Notes under the pieces: model-generated | What the model was told of the DNA's origin: nothing | What the model saw: only the letters and a program-made list of their open reading frames with translations | Databases searched by the model: none | Part shown: positions 1 to 13,344 of the stretch, one piece after another | How the letters are laid out: every line of letters starts with the position of its first letter | How positions within the stretch are numbered: position 1 is the first letter of the stretch | Program-made: the position numbers and the translations under genes | Assembly (NCBI GenBank): GCA_963693085.1 | Contig: OY856410.1 | Span: 1,332,958,304 to 1,333,022,303, forward strand | Length of the DNA: 64,000 nt | Origin: Alisma plantago-aquatica | Lineage: Eukaryota; Streptophyta; Magnoliopsida; Alismatales; Alismataceae | Reading direction: 5' to 3'

Positions 1-1834
1 GCGTGCATCAACATTTCTTGCCGATGTTAGGGTTTGCAATCACCATCTAAGTTTTTTTCCAACCTGAGGGGAGAGAAAGGGATATCTTGACCCCACAATA
101 GCCCTATGCACAACATCTGAACATATTCAAATAGTTCGAGACATGGGCTAACACTACAAAGGAATACCAAATGTCATCAGGGTAGGCAACACCTTAAACC
201 GTGATGTTTATTAACCCTTAATCTATGGGTCATAGAATCTCATCAAATGGACAATGTTTAGAGAGTGAAAGCCATGTTCCCTGTTCATGTTAACATCTTT
301 AAAACTTATTGTTATGCATAATAAATGAATCATTTGTCAAGCATCTCAGATGTATAGATGACAATCCAAGAAACCTTTCAATAATTCAATCACCATAGGA
401 ATCAGGTGTTGTAATTTAGGGTTTGTAACAAGAGTAATTTTTTCAAGAGTACTACCAAATTTTAACCCTACTTTCTTCATTTTTACTATTAAGAAGAACA
501 CATTTTAAGATCTAAATACAATAATATATGATCAATCAGGTTTTGGATGCATATAATAGAGGTTGGAAAAGTTATAAAACCTACATGTTTTAGAGTGACT
601 CAAACTTTCAAGATCTCCAACCAAAGTTCAACTTCGAACAAGGGATCACCTTAAGAAGATAAAGAAACTATGGTCACCATAGTGTTTAATAAAGGAAGAA
701 AATAGTTATGACAGAACCAAAAGGGAAAGGAAAAAGAGAAAAAAATCATCTTTAACTCGAGTTCACCATGTTAAACATGATCTATGATTCTTGTAAAGAA
801 GTGATCTCCAAGATGAACCACCATGGATGATCCATGGCCAAGGAGGAGGAAAAGTATGGAGGTTTCATAAGGGGGAAATGTGATCAAAGTTTAAGATCAC
901 TTACCAAGAGAATAATTTCCAAGAAACCACCACCAAAGAATTGATCTAGCACTAAATCTTCAACATGCATGGTGAATCGGCCACCCAAACTTCAAGGTTT
1001 GATCTTCTTTGCTTCCAAAGCTCCAAGGATGATAAAAAAGAAGGAGAAAAAGTGTATGTCTGAAAAGTTTTCTTATGTGTGAAGATGATGGATTATATAC
1101 CCAAAGGGGGAGTGAAGTAAAGGTTATATGATGTGTCAAAATAATGGACCATGACGGGACACATGTCCTTCATGGAAATAACCTTTTTTCCACTCACATG
1201 CAAAATTTGAAATATTTGTACTTTTCCAGCCAAAAATGTCGCAACCTACTAGGTCGGTTTGCCCCTTTTCGTGGTCACAACACCTCCATCAACTTTGTCT
1301 CGATCAAGACACTTTAGGGTTAAAACCCTAGGTTACCATTGTACATGGTCGAGACACTAGAAGACAAGGTGTTTTGACCCTCCCATGTCAAGGTTGTCTC
1401 ATTCGTGACCATGCATCCCAATCTTGTTTCTTGATCGTGACCCTCACCAAAAGTTGGTGTTAATATCATGGCATCAAACCCTAGCATAGTCACCTTATCA
1501 AGCAAACCCTAAAATCACCATGGAATGTCATATCACCATACATGATTCTAATAAAAGCACCCCATTGCATAATCTTCTCTCTCATGATGCTAAACATTGG
1601 GAAACATTCTAAACATGTGAAAATTTTGCAAGATTACCCTCTCAACTTGGGTAAATTGCATTTTGGTACAAAACAGGCAAATATAGCTCCACTCAGCATT
1701 TAAATAGAACCAAACTTGAATCATAAACGTATCACATGATAAAAAAACATCCCAAATGATAGGATTAAATTTTTAAGCATCTTATTAAGCAAGGTAATCA
1801 CAAATTAGCATCAAGCTATGTTAGGGGCCTTACA
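1..1834 (-). mobile_element. Element A, 3' LTR (left part cut by window edge)
   Basis: This block is repeated at about 7530-9354 in the same orientation with roughly 85% identity by eye (shared stretches around 120-420, 560-1110 and 1200-1830). Read on the minus strand it begins TGTAAGGCCCCTAAC at 1834, a normal LTR start. It is bordered just inside by a run (about 1842-1866) resembling the chromovirus end signature: a GAGG-GA-AAT core, then a purine-rich tract. It is therefore the 3' LTR of a minus-strand element. The part beyond position 1 is not visible. The high divergence between the two LTRs means an old insertion. Confidence 0.8.
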
Positions 1835-4800
1835 ACTATTAACCCCTAATAAGGATTTCTCCCTCGAAATACCATGTGAAAATAAATAGATATATCCCAA
1901 GCATCATGTATATTCAGTCATGACATCTTGTATATCACAGTGATATCATTAAACTTCAACCAACACAATGCCCTTGTCCAAAAGAAAATAGGGCTTTTCC
2001 ATATAGGACACACACTCAACTATTTCTATCACCACTAGTTTTGGAATCAACTCTATATCAAGTAACACTTCCTAAACATAGAAACATTGGACATGCCTTT
2101 TATAACTCAAGTGAAAACTCTAACTTTTAGGCCACCTCCATGACTTGTAATATTACAAGATAAGGTTCACAGACCTAGGAATTTATCATATTTATCTGAA
2201 GTTAAAGGTAGGACTACAAGTTTAAGGGTATTAACCATCAAATTTTCATTATGAAAACCAAAACAATATACTATAGATTTCATTATAAACCATTAGATGT
2301 TATAACATTCATTCACAATTATTGAATTAGGTATAAAATTTCAAAACTATCAAATGAATCATTGGATCATATAACCAAAGAAACCATTAGTTTAAGGATT
2401 AATTAGAGCTACTCGTGATGCTTAGTTATACTATTGTATGGTATCCTGAACTACCATATCTAATGAAGCATCATGTCTCCATTGGTTGATGTAGCTAATA
2501 CTACCATCATTGAACACCTTCAAATGTTGAGCTTAAAATTATCATTGGTTCATGTCAATTTTCATGGCACAGTAAAGAATGCAATTATGGCTGCTTAGCA
2601 AATGCTACCAGGAAAGACTCCTTATTCGAAGTGTTTGTATCTCAATCATTTCTTGATGTATCACGTAATATTATATAACTTTTTTTCAAGAAGATCTTGT
2701 AACTATATATTTAATTCTTACGTTCTTGTTGTCATCCTTTTATCTGGCATATAAACCCCTAATAAGATGTTTATTCTGTAGGTTGGGTATTGGTAATCAT
2801 ATTACTCTTAGAGTCAATCTTTCTAGGAAGCAAAACACTTTATTTCTTATCAGGAAATATATTCTTAAACTTGTATGTAACTGACACCTCTTGGATACTA
2901 GGATTCCTCACCTTAGTATCTATCACATGTGTCAAAAACACATCACATTCCTATCCCATCAATTTTTTTATCTATCACTATTGATACTAAACATATCAGA
3001 AGAATCTTCCTATCATTTGGAGGATTCACAAAGCATCATCATTCAAAGATGTCACCACCTTGGATCTAAAGTCCAAGACTAACTGATACTTTTCAAAGTA
3101 TCAAACTCAAGGTTACATCAAAACCATGCATATCAAGTGATATAAGACTCACTTGCATGTCACATTCCTAGTAAGAAAGAATACAAAGGGAACATACTTC
3201 CCTTATAAGCACACCACCACCCAGGGATTTCTAACAAGGAGAAGGAGATTACCATCTTAATTTTGTTATTACACATGTCTACCACTACTCATGTACCATT
3301 TTAACCTATTTCATCTTGGTTTCCTTGCCAGCAACATAGGAATTTTAAAGATGAACACATATCATTACTCTTTCTTTATTAGTTGTTTATCATTTTCATG
3401 TATATCCCAAGGTATTCTCATGTTATACAACTTCTCATCAAGTGAGAGATGCTTATTTTTCACATGTCATGTATTATATAGGATTTATCTCCTTTATTTT
3501 ATTTCACACATCATAACTATCACACTTTTACTTTCTTATATACATAGGTTGGTCTGAGATTAACTCAAGTTCCACTTTACTCATTTTTATTTGTTCTTAT
3601 TTATTTCCTCCCTTCATACTTACTACAGGAGTTCTCGCCATTATACATGAAAATTATATCTTGACTTATCTTATTAGCTCAGATTTATCTATCTCTTGCT
3701 TCATAAATTTTCTCAAAATTGTCACTTCAAGAGCCTCTCATGGCTTACTTGTGCTCAGGTTTAAGTTGCATCGTGTCATATCTCTCTCTTTTATTCACCA
3801 AACATTTAATGTTTAGGTATATTGTAATGCAGTTCTCATCTTCTTTAGATAAGATGGTGGTATTAGCACCATGGTTCCTAATTTGTTATGCTGTCTATAT
3901 TGTTTTAAAATGATTACTTGATCAGACTAATCAGAAAGAAATCAACCTAAGTGTTCTATACTTACCTTTCCTTCAACATTTGAATACTTGGCCAGGGCAC
4001 TCAAGTATTTAGGTTAGGTAATATGAAGCATGTTTTATATCATGTAATCAACTTAGATGTCATCCTAGTCCAAGTCCTAGTGTCCCTATAGACTCAATGA
4101 ACCTATATCTTGGATACCACCAAATGTGACATCCTTTGTCACACAGGCGAGATTACTCAAAACAAAGCACATAAATATGACTAATAATAACATTACCATA
4201 AAATAGGGTAATTTAAAACTGATCTCATAATAGGATCCCTAGTTGAACAACTCAACATTGAAACCATAAATTGATGCCACTTGTATTTCATTCATATTAA
4301 AAGGTATTACCCACCATTGTCCAATGGCTATCTAAATACATTTCGTTACATATAAACATCTACTCAAGTATACAAATCATTTCTATACTACCACGGCATG
4401 AAGCCAAAATCTCAACTCGATGTACAACATTCACAAAAAAAAACCCAAAGACATGAGTGTATAGGGATGACACATAGGTCTCTATTACTAGACACTAGCA
4501 ACATATCCATGATTCAATAGCTACAACTCCACTTATTAATAGTCTCAACCACACGAACTCTATCTCAACATGAACGTTTATCTAAAAAGATGTAGAACCT
4601 ATGGGGTGAGACCAAACATCCTAGTGAGAGATATAACTCTCTTCCATCACTGTTATAAGCAAAAATATCTAAAGCAGGAAGTTATATTATTAACATATAA
4701 GCAGATTCAGTGCAATGATATAAGCATGGCAATTATCACAATTTTAATAATTGAGGCATCTACACTAAATAGTAGATCATTTTATGCTTTGAAAAGGAAT

Positions 4801-6950
4801 TTGAATAAAATGTATAACTGTTATAAACTAAATAGTATAATAAACACATCAAGAGGGTCATCTAATGTTATTCGTATGTGACCCTAAGCAATAATACTAC
4901 ACGACTGTGTTACATCTTTAATTATTATGTCATGAGCATTTGAGGTGTACCACTCAAATGCTATTGACCACTACAAAGTCAAAATCAATACCATACAAGA
5001 TCTATGGATGATCCAGACTCCATGAAAATCACTGGCACTACTCGGTCAGCTCGAGTCTGCCACGTAGTGACATATAGTCATACTACAATGATAACAACTT
5101 ATAGTAGAAGCTATTGTCCTGTAAAGACAACAACTCATTGTCAAAGCTATGGTCATGTAAAACAACTAGCCTGCCTTGGTGCATGGCACAATGCTAGAGA
5201 ATAGGCTCACACATGGCCATTCTATAATAAAATATCATATCAGTATTTCAACAATTTCAGGATATAGGGAGTTACCTCCACTGATACCTCACATATTCAA
5301 CAAAATGCACTCTGAGTTTCCCATTGGAGTTACTCGTTTCACCATACAACTAGATACTAACTCTAACGATGGATCTATGGTATAGGGAAACTACATGATT
5401 TAGGTTTCACTTTATTAGTTATGCCAATTGGGTGAATTAAGGCTCCGTCATACAAGTGGACATACAAAATCCTAATTCAATCTAGCAAGCATAACTATAA
5501 AACAACTCTATAAGATATTAAACATATAAGGTGTGAACTTGTCACATTATCTAGGGGCAACACTATCTCATTGCCTCAAAGAAGGCCATTAACATCACCA
5601 CTTATTAACATTACCATATAGGGTTGATCACCATTATCACTTCGCTGGTGATAATAATCCCTTATCACATCATTGGAGGATATAACCTCACACTAGGCAT
5701 CAAGACTTCACTTGGTCATAAGACCATTCACATTGTTCTTATAACTCATTAACACCTCATCATACCCTTTTAGGCATATAAACATCACTTGTATCTTATT
5801 ACTAATACACCATAGCAATCATTAGCTATGATAACCATCACATCATGCCTTATCAGGCATATATACATTACATGTGTCATATCACATAAACACCATAGCA
5901 ACTATTATCTATGATAGTTGGTTCACCTGCAAAATCAATTTTATGCAATTAAATAGAGAATACTCATTGGTATTTCATCATTTAAACAATTTTTAGCAAT
6001 GTAAGCAATTCACATATGTCCCTTCAATTTAAGGTTAGGGATTCATGATTACCATATCAGATTCCATGGCACTATTAATTTCCATAAGTTTGGTGAGTAT
6101 TAGAGTTGATCACTATATATTATAACTAAGTGTGCACATTCACATATTTACAATCCTAATGTTCCTCATCTGACTCATGGCCATTATTCAATATCATTTA
6201 ATCATCTTCATAGCATAATTTATCTATGACATTCAATTAACCTGGAAAGGTTAGATTTGTATGAGTAAGTGAGGAAGAAAGTATAATCTCATGCTACTCA
6301 TCAATACACGTTCAATCATGTATAACATACCCTAGTATTAGGTTTAAGGTTCACTCCCATTACCATAGAGATTCTATATCATGATTACTCCACCAAACCC
6401 TAATTTAGTCACTTCCCACTTTCTTGGATCATATTAGGGTTAGCGAACTTGATTTGGGTTTAACATCACTAGTTGATCATGTGTTGACCATGATATCGAC
6501 AATACTAAGTATCATCATTATTTACATGTGTAGGCCTGCCATTTTATTATGCCATGCATGTGTCACATTCATGCATCATATAAATATATCCACCATGCAC
6601 CAACTTAGTATGGAGACCCTTTATTAATAAGGTGTCTCATCATTACGTTAAACTTGTTTTACTACCTCTCACAAAGTCATTAATAATATCACATTGATGT
6701 GTGATGTCAATCCCTCATCACATCTCTAGAGAATTTCTCTTTAAATTATACACAAGGTTCTCATTAGGTCATTAGACTCCTTCATATAATTTCTACACAA
6801 TTATTAACACACTATTTTTCTCAGTGCTCATAAACACCACCATATATTATACAAGGTTCACCTTAACACTCATATGGCTTTGTCATTAACCTCAACTACA
6901 TGGTTAGAGTTACTCAAATAGGAGCAAAAACACTAATATGTGATACAATC
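1835..6950 (-). mobile_element. Element A interior, heavily decayed gypsy (chromovirus-like)
   Basis: About 5 kb of AT-rich DNA between the two LTRs of element A. No frame stays open for long on either strand, and the short plus-strand frames look random. Only the extreme 3' end of the former polyprotein is recognisable (see 1860-2200). The right boundary is soft: a degenerate primer-site-like run TTGTATCACATA (minus strand, about 6937-6948; 8 of 12 bases match the usual initiator-Met site) suggests that the 5' LTR ends near 6950. Otherwise I see nothing in this stretch. Confidence 0.55.
1860..2200 (-). pseudogene. Remnant of chromovirus Pol C-terminus (GPY region and chromodomain)
   Basis: On the minus strand, with stops and frameshifts, I can still read NVSMFRKC at about 2069-2092. 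This corresponds to the conserved HVSMLRKC-type motif after the GPY/F region in Tekay/Del-like integrases. After it come pieces resembling VIP and YMEKP (about 1950-2060), where the family has the start of the chromodomain. The run then ends in a GAGGGAGAAAT-type signature next to the LTR. Stops interrupt it several times, so it is not coding. The assignment rests on the order and spacing of weak motifs, not on a continuous alignment. A profile search of the minus-strand translation against Tekay Pol would settle it. Confidence 0.5.
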
Positions 6951-9354
6951 TTCAAGTAGGGTGAGCATATGTAACACATGATCACATGCTTAGGGTTAGG
7001 GTTTATACTTAGTCAATTAGAGTTCAATATTGTTATCCAACACCTAAACTATAATTCAATTACTTCTCATATGCAGGGAGGCATTTAGGGTTAAGCACCA
7101 CTGGTACTAATTAACAATGTAAAAATATTTCATCATGTATAGACCATTACACTATCCAACCACCATTTACATACCTAAGTGTATAAACATTGCTCACTTG
7201 CATATGTTACCATGAACAACAATGCATGTAATAGGTAACCCTATCTACAATGTGTGCAGCAACACCTTGACCCACAACATGTACAAGGGTGTTGTTCATG
7301 ACGTGTGCAAGGGGTGTGTCGCAGGCCACGACGCGTGTATCATCTCTTTTTCCTACAACGCGTGCAGGGTTGAGTCTCGCCCGTGACACGTGTAAGGCTT
7401 TCTCACTCACGACACGCGCTGGGTCACAATGTGTGCATGACTATATCTCAACCACGATGTGTGCAAGGTTAAGTCTCAACTCACAACATGTGCAATGTCT
7501 CGACCACGATATTGTGTTATGACCTGCAACATGTATATCAACATTCTTGGCTATGTTAAGGTTTGCAATCATCATCTATGTTTTGTATCGACCTGCGGGG
7601 AGACCAAGGGATATATTAAACCCACAATAGCCCTATACACAACATATGAACATATCAAATAGGTTGAGACATGGGTCAACACAAAGGAATACCAAATGTC
7701 ATCACGGTGGGTAACACCCTAAGAAATGGTGTTTATCCACCCTTAAACTATGGGTCATAAAAGCTCATCAAACGAACAATGTTTATAGAGTGAAAGCCAT
7801 GTTCCATGTGCATGTTAACATTTTTAAAACTTACTGTTATTCATAATAAACAAACCATCTCTGAAGAATCTCAGATTTATAGATGACAATCCAAGAAATG
7901 TTTCAATAATTCAATCACCACATGAATCATGTGCTATACATTTAGGGTTTGCAACAAGAGTTATTCTTTCAAAAGTACTACCATATTTTAACCCTACCTT
8001 CATCATTCTTCATATTATAAAAAACATGTTTTAAGAGTAGAATACAACATTACTTGATCAGGTTTTAGATGCACATAATAGATATAGGAAAAGTTATGAA
8101 ACCTTCCTATTTTAAAGTGAGTCAAACTTTCAAGATTTTAAGCTCTAAGATATCCAACCAACCTTCAACATTGACCAAGGGATCACCTCAAGAAGAGAAA
8201 GAAACTATCATCACTGTAGTGTTTAAGAAAGGAAGAAAATAGTTCTTACTGAACCAAAAGGGAAAACAAAAAGAGAAAGAATCATCTTTAACTCGAGTTC
8301 AACATGTTAAACATGATCCATGATTCTTAAAAAGAAGAGATATCCAAGGTGAACCACCATGGATGATCCATGTCCATGGATGAGGAAAAGTATAGAGGTT
8401 TTAGAAGGGGGGAATTTAGTATCACTTACCAAGAGAAGAATCTCCAAGAAGCCACCACCCAAGAATTGATCTAGCACTAAATCATCAAAATGCATGGGGA
8501 ATCAGGCATCCAAACTTCAAGGTTTGATCTTCTTTGCTCTGAAAGCTCCAAGGACAATCAAATAAGGTGAAGAAGTGTAGGGCTGAAAAGTTTGCTCATG
8601 TGTGAAGAGGATGGGTTATATACCCAAAGGAGGAGGGAAGTTAAGGTTATATGATGTATCGACATAAAGACCATCAAGGGACAAATGCCCTTCAAGGAAA
8701 TAACTTTTCTTCCATTCCCATGCAAAATTTGAAACATTTTTACTTATCTAGCCAAAAGTTTCATGGCTACTAGGTCGGTTGGCCCCTTTTCATGGTCGTG
8801 ACACCTCCTTCAACTTTGTCTCGGTTGAGACACTTTAGGGTTGAAACCCTAGGTTAACATTATACATGGTCAAGACACTAGAAGACAAGATGTTCCAACC
8901 CTCCCATCTCAAGGTTGTCTCGATTGCGACCATGCATCTCAAGCATGTGTATCGGTCACGGACCTCACCAAAAGGTGGTGTAGTGATCATGACATCAAAC
9001 CCTAGCATAGTCACCATATCATGCAAACCCTAATATCACCATGGAATGTCATATCAACATACATGATTCTAATCTAAGTGCCCCATTGCATAATCTTCTC
9101 AATCATGATGTTAAAGCATGGGAAACATTCTCAACATGTGAAAAAATTGTAAGGTTACCCTCTCAACTTGGGTAAATTACATTGTGGTTCAAAATAGGCA
9201 AATATAGCTCAATCAACATTTAAACAGAACCAAACTTGAAACATAAATGTATCACATGATAAAAAAACATCCCAAATGATTGGATTAAATTTTTAAGCAT
9301 CATATTAAGCAAGGTAAGCACACGTTATCAATAAGCTAGGTTAGGGGCCTTACA
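6950..9354 (-). mobile_element. Element A, 5' LTR
   Basis: Minus-strand LTR starting TGTAAGGCCCCTAACC at 9354 and homologous to 1-1834 over its right-hand 1.8 kb. It directly abuts a broken reverse transcriptase frame of element C at 9355, which marks the insertion edge. The left limit near 6950 is inferred from a weak primer-site match. The LTR includes a minisatellite at 7225-7540. Confidence 0.7.
7225..7540. repeat. Minisatellite of CACGACGTGTGCAAGG-like units in the LTR of A
   Basis: About eight to ten imperfect units of roughly 25-38 bp, each with a core such as CACGACGCGTGT, CACGATGTGTGC or CACAACATGTGC followed by a CAAGGTT-TCTC-like spacer. The CpG content is high compared with flanking AT-rich DNA. 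The last unit also lies at position 1 of the window (gcgtgcatcaac), so the array exists in the other LTR too, mostly outside the window. Confidence 0.75.
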
Positions 9355-10200
9355 AAACTTCTCACTCTTGTTACTGATTTTGGAGGTGGGAGCTTGGATA
9401 TAGCCTCGATCTTCCTCATATCAACCTCTATTCCTTTCTTCGAGATCGTATGCCTCAGCATGATACCATTCTGTACCATGAAATGACATTTTTGCTAATT
9501 CAAGACTAGATGTTTCTGTTCACAATGCCTTAGAACTAGAGATGGATTTGTAAGACACTTATCAAAGTTTGTGTTGTATAAAGAGAAGTCGTCCGTAAAG
9601 ACTTCCATTATAGCTTTGATGAAATTAGAGAACATGGAAATCATGCACCTTTGGATGGTTGTGGGTGCATTACATAATCCAAGCAACATTCTTCTAAAAG
9701 CATAGTTTCCATAGATGCAGGTAAACATAATCTTTTAATGATCGTCTGGGTGGATCAATACATGATAAAATCTAGAATATCAATCCAAAAAGAAAAAATA
9801 TGCATCATGTGCCAACCTTTCCAAGACTTGATCAATAAAGGGTAAAGGGAAATGGTCCTTCCTTGCAACATCATTTGATTTTTGATAAGTTTATGCACAT
9901 ATGCTAGTTAGTGATGTTTCACGTAGCTATTTCATATCCATTATCACCTTTCACTACAGTAATCCCCTTTTCTTAGGCATTACATGAATTGGGCTGACCC
10001 AATTTCTATCGCTTATAGGGTATATGATTCATGTGTCTCATAAATTGATCACCTCTTTCATAACAACCTCCTTAAGAATCTAGTTTAACTTCTTCAGTGG
10101 TTGAACTAGAGGCTTGGCGATATCTTCCAGATTTATGTGGTACATGCATAGGGTTGGGCTCATACCCTTAATCTGTTCCACAGAGTACCCTATAGCTTTC
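9355..10200 (-). pseudogene. Element C: Athila/Tat-type reverse transcriptase, truncated by insertion of A
   Basis: Ty3/gypsy reverse transcriptase read on the minus strand, with frameshifts and stops. Recognisable in order are a WVSPIHVMPKK piece (about 10000), then FTCIYGNYAFRR and GLCNAP followed by IQRCM (about 9650-9728). The palm motif is VFTDDFS near 9590, where Athila/Tat relatives have VFMDDFS. A tail ends VRSF right at 9355. The frame then runs directly into the LTR start of element A. RNase H and integrase are missing here and should lie beyond A, left of the window, if A simply inserted. The lineage call rests on the characteristic CNAP-QRCM and DDFS spacing. It is non-functional. 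Confidence 0.85.
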
Positions 10201-10238
10201 CTTCAATGTTTGAGTTTCTTCAACAACTTTCCCATTTG

Positions 10239-10502
10239 TTAATCTATCAAGTCTGTATTAACTATTATCGGGTTACTTTCCTCATTATCCAAGAATTCAT
10301 ACTTCAACCCTTCAGGAAGTGGCTTTAACTCTGGCTTCAGATTTGATGCTTCTTTCTCTTTAGGGGTTTGTTCTAGTGATGCATACTTTGTTTTTTCTAA
10401 GGTTATATCTTCTTCATTACTGAACTCCTCTTCTGGTTGATTTAGATAATCTACAATCTCCACCACTTCAGGGTCTTCTATATTATCATCTGGATTATTC
10501 AA
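10239..10502 (-). pseudogene. Element C: acidic linker between protease and RT
   Basis: An open stretch of about 87 codons on the minus strand, rich in Glu and Asp (for example EEFSNEEDITLEK), between the aspartic protease and the reverse transcriptase of element C. Athila/Tat polyproteins have a poorly conserved acidic linker here, ending with an LKPLP-like run that leads into the RT; an LKPLPEGLKYEF run is visible near its end. I see no catalytic motif. It belongs to the same broken polyprotein as its neighbours. Confidence 0.6.
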
Positions 10503-10656
10503 GGCTCAGATGAGCAGATCAAAAATGGCTTTTTCTTCTTGCACTTATTCACAATATTTGTTATATATTTCCATGAAGTAGACTGACTTGAATAGAAAAG
10601 GTCCTCTCATAGCATCCTGGACATGAAAGTCGATATGGTCGTTTCTGACCTGAGGA

Positions 10657-11161
10657 TTAATAATCCCTTTCGCCACATCGATATGGTCTTCCAAAGATTA
10701 TTTGACAAGTTGGGTCTTCTTTGGTGTCAATCACTACTATGTCACAAGGTACAAATAATCGCCCAACATTAATTAGGACGTCCTCCTCTATCCCGACTAG
10801 CTTGGTAAAAGTGTGATTAACCAATTTGATCCACATTCTGTTCTTTACCATTCCCATTAGTCCAAACCTTTGGGCTAAGGAGAGAGGCATTAGACTTATG
10901 CTTGCTCCCAGGTCAGCTAACCCCTTCCTCTCCACTTTGTCCCCAACACAAAAGGAAATATTGAATGCTCTTGGATTATTCTTCTTTGTAGGTAACACAT
11001 CTTTTAAAAGCACTTGACATCTTGACCAACTGCACTATCTCGATATGGCCCCCCCTTATTCTTTTAGTAACTAGATCCTTGAAGAACTTTGCATATGTAG
11101 GCATCTCCTCAATAGCATCAAGGAATGGAATATCTAGGTGTAACTTCTTCACCACCTCCAT
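10657..11161 (-). pseudogene. Element C: retroviral-type aspartic protease region
   Basis: Two overlapping minus-strand frames (10976-11161 and 10657-11013) together cover the segment before and including the protease. The first has KKLHLDIPFLDAIEEMP and YAKFFKDL, the well-conserved stretch upstream of Athila/Tat proteases. The second has LADLGASISLMPLSL with the active-site DLGAS (DSG/DTG equivalent) and, later, IIFGRPY, the flap-end ILGRPF equivalent. A frameshift between the two pieces shows that this copy is dead. In life the protease would cut the Gag-Pol polyprotein inside the virus-like particle. Confidence 0.85.
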
Positions 11162-11197
11162 AAACTTCTCACATCTCTTCTTCAGATGAGCCTTAAT

Positions 11198-13081
11198 TTA
11201 TTTATAAGGGAAAGGAATTCTTGGGGAATAAGGATTTCTTTGTGTTAAGACTTCTTTAACAGGATATGGTTTCTTAGTCTTTGTACCTTTCTTTTCATGA
11301 TCCTTTCCTTTACTCTTGTCCTTCATCGCGAGCTCCTCCTTCTCAGAATCTTCTTGTAAAATTATTGTTTTAGGTTGTGTCTCGTTACGGCTTCTTTCCT
11401 TTGTAGTTTCCTTGGTGCCAAAATTTTCTAGTTTCCTCCCAGATCGAAGTGTAGATATCTTTGCTTGCTGAGTGTTGGATGGAATATTCCCTAATGGGTT
11501 CTTTATCAACTCAGACAATTGCACCAATTGTTGATCAATATGTTTTTGATGCATCTGTATATCTTCCATTCGGGTCTGCATTGTTGTTAAGCCCCCCGAA
11601 TTGGTGATGGAACTTTGAGTGAGCTAATCATTCACAGTGACTTGCCTCTTCACAAAATTGAATAGTTGAGCCATCATGTATGACTGGTTTTTGCTCTTGG
11701 TTTGTCTTTGATCCTTGTTCTTCCAGTTCGCATTCTTATTTTAATTTTCTAGTAAGTTTTAGTTTTTGTACACTAAGTATGTTCGCCTCCTTTTCCAAAT
11801 TCTGGAGGTGGCTTAGATGCCCCACTTAGCTGATGCAAAATTTTGGTAGCATCTCTATTTTCATAATTGAAGTTAGGGTGGCCTAGCCTTTTAAATTTGC
11901 ATAAAAGACACTTTGTGTCTCTTCTTCTTCTTCTTCACTTTATTAACTATCTTCTGGTTGTGTGTAAATGGAATTATAAATTATGTGACCTCCTTCACCA
12001 CATGTGACACATTTCATAACCTTCTCAATGAATTTCTTACCCAGATTCTTTCAGTTGCTTGACATCTAGAGCAATAGTTTGAATATGAACAGTGATAATT
12101 TCTAGAGCTTTGTCCTTGACAGAAGGTCCTTTAGATTTATCCTTATTGGCTGAGCCCCTATCGCTTCTCTCATATTCCATGCTTGCTTGCAATGCAGCCA
12201 TGTTATCAATGAGCTTCATAGTTCTCTTCGACTTCTTTCTAAGAAAATCACTCCCAGCGGCAGCATTCAGCGAAGTTCATTCCATGGGAGTTAGACCATT
12301 GTTAAATATTGTCATCTGAAAACCCTTATCAAAGATGTGATGAGGACAATCCCTTTGATACTCTTGGAATCATTCACATGCTTCGTGAAGATTCTCTCTA
12401 GGTTTTTGCATGAATATTGTGATCTTTTTCCTATTTTGAATAGTTTTCTCAGTGGGATAGAACTTAGTGACAAAATCATTTGCAAGAGACCTCCATCCAT
12501 TAATGGATTGGTGAGGTAGGCTAAGATACCAGGACAAGCCTTTGTCCTCTAGAGAGAAGATGAATCCCTTGCATTATATAACTTTTTGCGGCACTCCCCT
12601 CATCTTGATAGTGTCACAGATGTTCTTGAAAGTGTCAAGATGATTATAAGGATTCTCATTCTTTGAATTCCCTTTGAAAGGCTTGTTCTGGATCATTGAG
12701 ATGACTGCAAGCTTCATCTTAAATTGGCAACATCAACCGGTGGTATAATGAATGGGCATCTTGATTAATTAGCTCTGGTTGTAGTTAATTCTCTAAGTGA
12801 TTTATCTTCTTTATCATCTTCTTCCTCGTTGTTATTTTTGTTACGTTTGTAATCATGATGATTCCTTCTTTGTCTCCTGTTGATGTGGTGGTGGTGCTCG
12901 TGATGGTGCCACTCCTCTTCATATCATTCTTCATGATCATATTCACATTGCTCCTCACATTCTTCTTCCTCATGGTGATGACCATCTGAGTGACTTTCCT
13001 TGCATTCTTCTTTAGTTCCTCGAGGGTTTGGATTATGATGCACTCTTGCATTTTGATCTTTTTTAGAATGCCCACTAGCAT
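11198..13081 (-). pseudogene. Element C: Athila/Tat-type gag, broken into several frames
   Basis: Capsid-coding region on the minus strand. Reading 13081 down to 11198 I find IIPPVDVANL-like and HLDTFKNICDTIKMRGVP (about 12600-12750), LSWYLSLPHQSI (about 12510-12545) and FVTKFYPTEKT (about 12430-12480). Then come MTIFNNGLTPMEWTSLNAAAG (about 12240-12315) and LIDNMAALQASMEYERSDRG (about 12160-12220), the order of an Athila/Tat gag. Lower down, 11198-11581 is a lysine/glutamate-rich stretch with ISTLRSGRKLENF, matching the post-capsid LRSGK motif. The top (12785-13081) is a His/Glu/Lys-rich low-complexity segment. Stops and shifts separate the pieces, so no Gag can be made. Confidence 0.8.
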
Positions 13082-13326
13082 GTCCTTCTCTTCAAGGAGG
13101 ATGTTGATGTGGAAGGAAAGAAAGTTGGTGGTTACAATTTGCCTTTTTCCAAGATACCTAGATAGTTCACTCAGTCAAGTTAGAAAATGGGACGTGTAAA
13201 ACAAAATATTCTAAGCAATCTAGATATACTAGATTTATATCTTTGTACAGTCAAGCTTATCACTAAGCTTGAGGCACAGGTGTATGGTGAGTAGACTCGT
13301 GTTCTTAACAGTACTGTTTTGCCTTG

Positions 13327-13344
13327 TTCCCGACAATGGCGCCA
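13327..13344 (-). other. Primer binding site of element C, tRNA-Asp type
   Basis: The minus strand reads TGGCGCCATTGTCGGGAA, close to the plant tRNA-Asp-complementary site used by Athila/Tat elements (TGGCGCCGTTGCCGGGGA; 15 of 18 bases). It lies just upstream of gag and a few bases from the expected 5' LTR end, which fixes the orientation of C. Confidence 0.85.

Noticed and set aside
4570..4881. 103-codon plus-strand frame inside element A's interior
   Set aside because: It is opposite to the element's sense strand, has no motif, and is the kind of frame expected by chance in 5 kb of AT-rich DNA.
6988..7010. Telomere-like TTAGGGTTAGGGTTT run
   Set aside because: Only two to three units, isolated, inside or beside the LTR of A; scattered AGGGTT words are common across this window.
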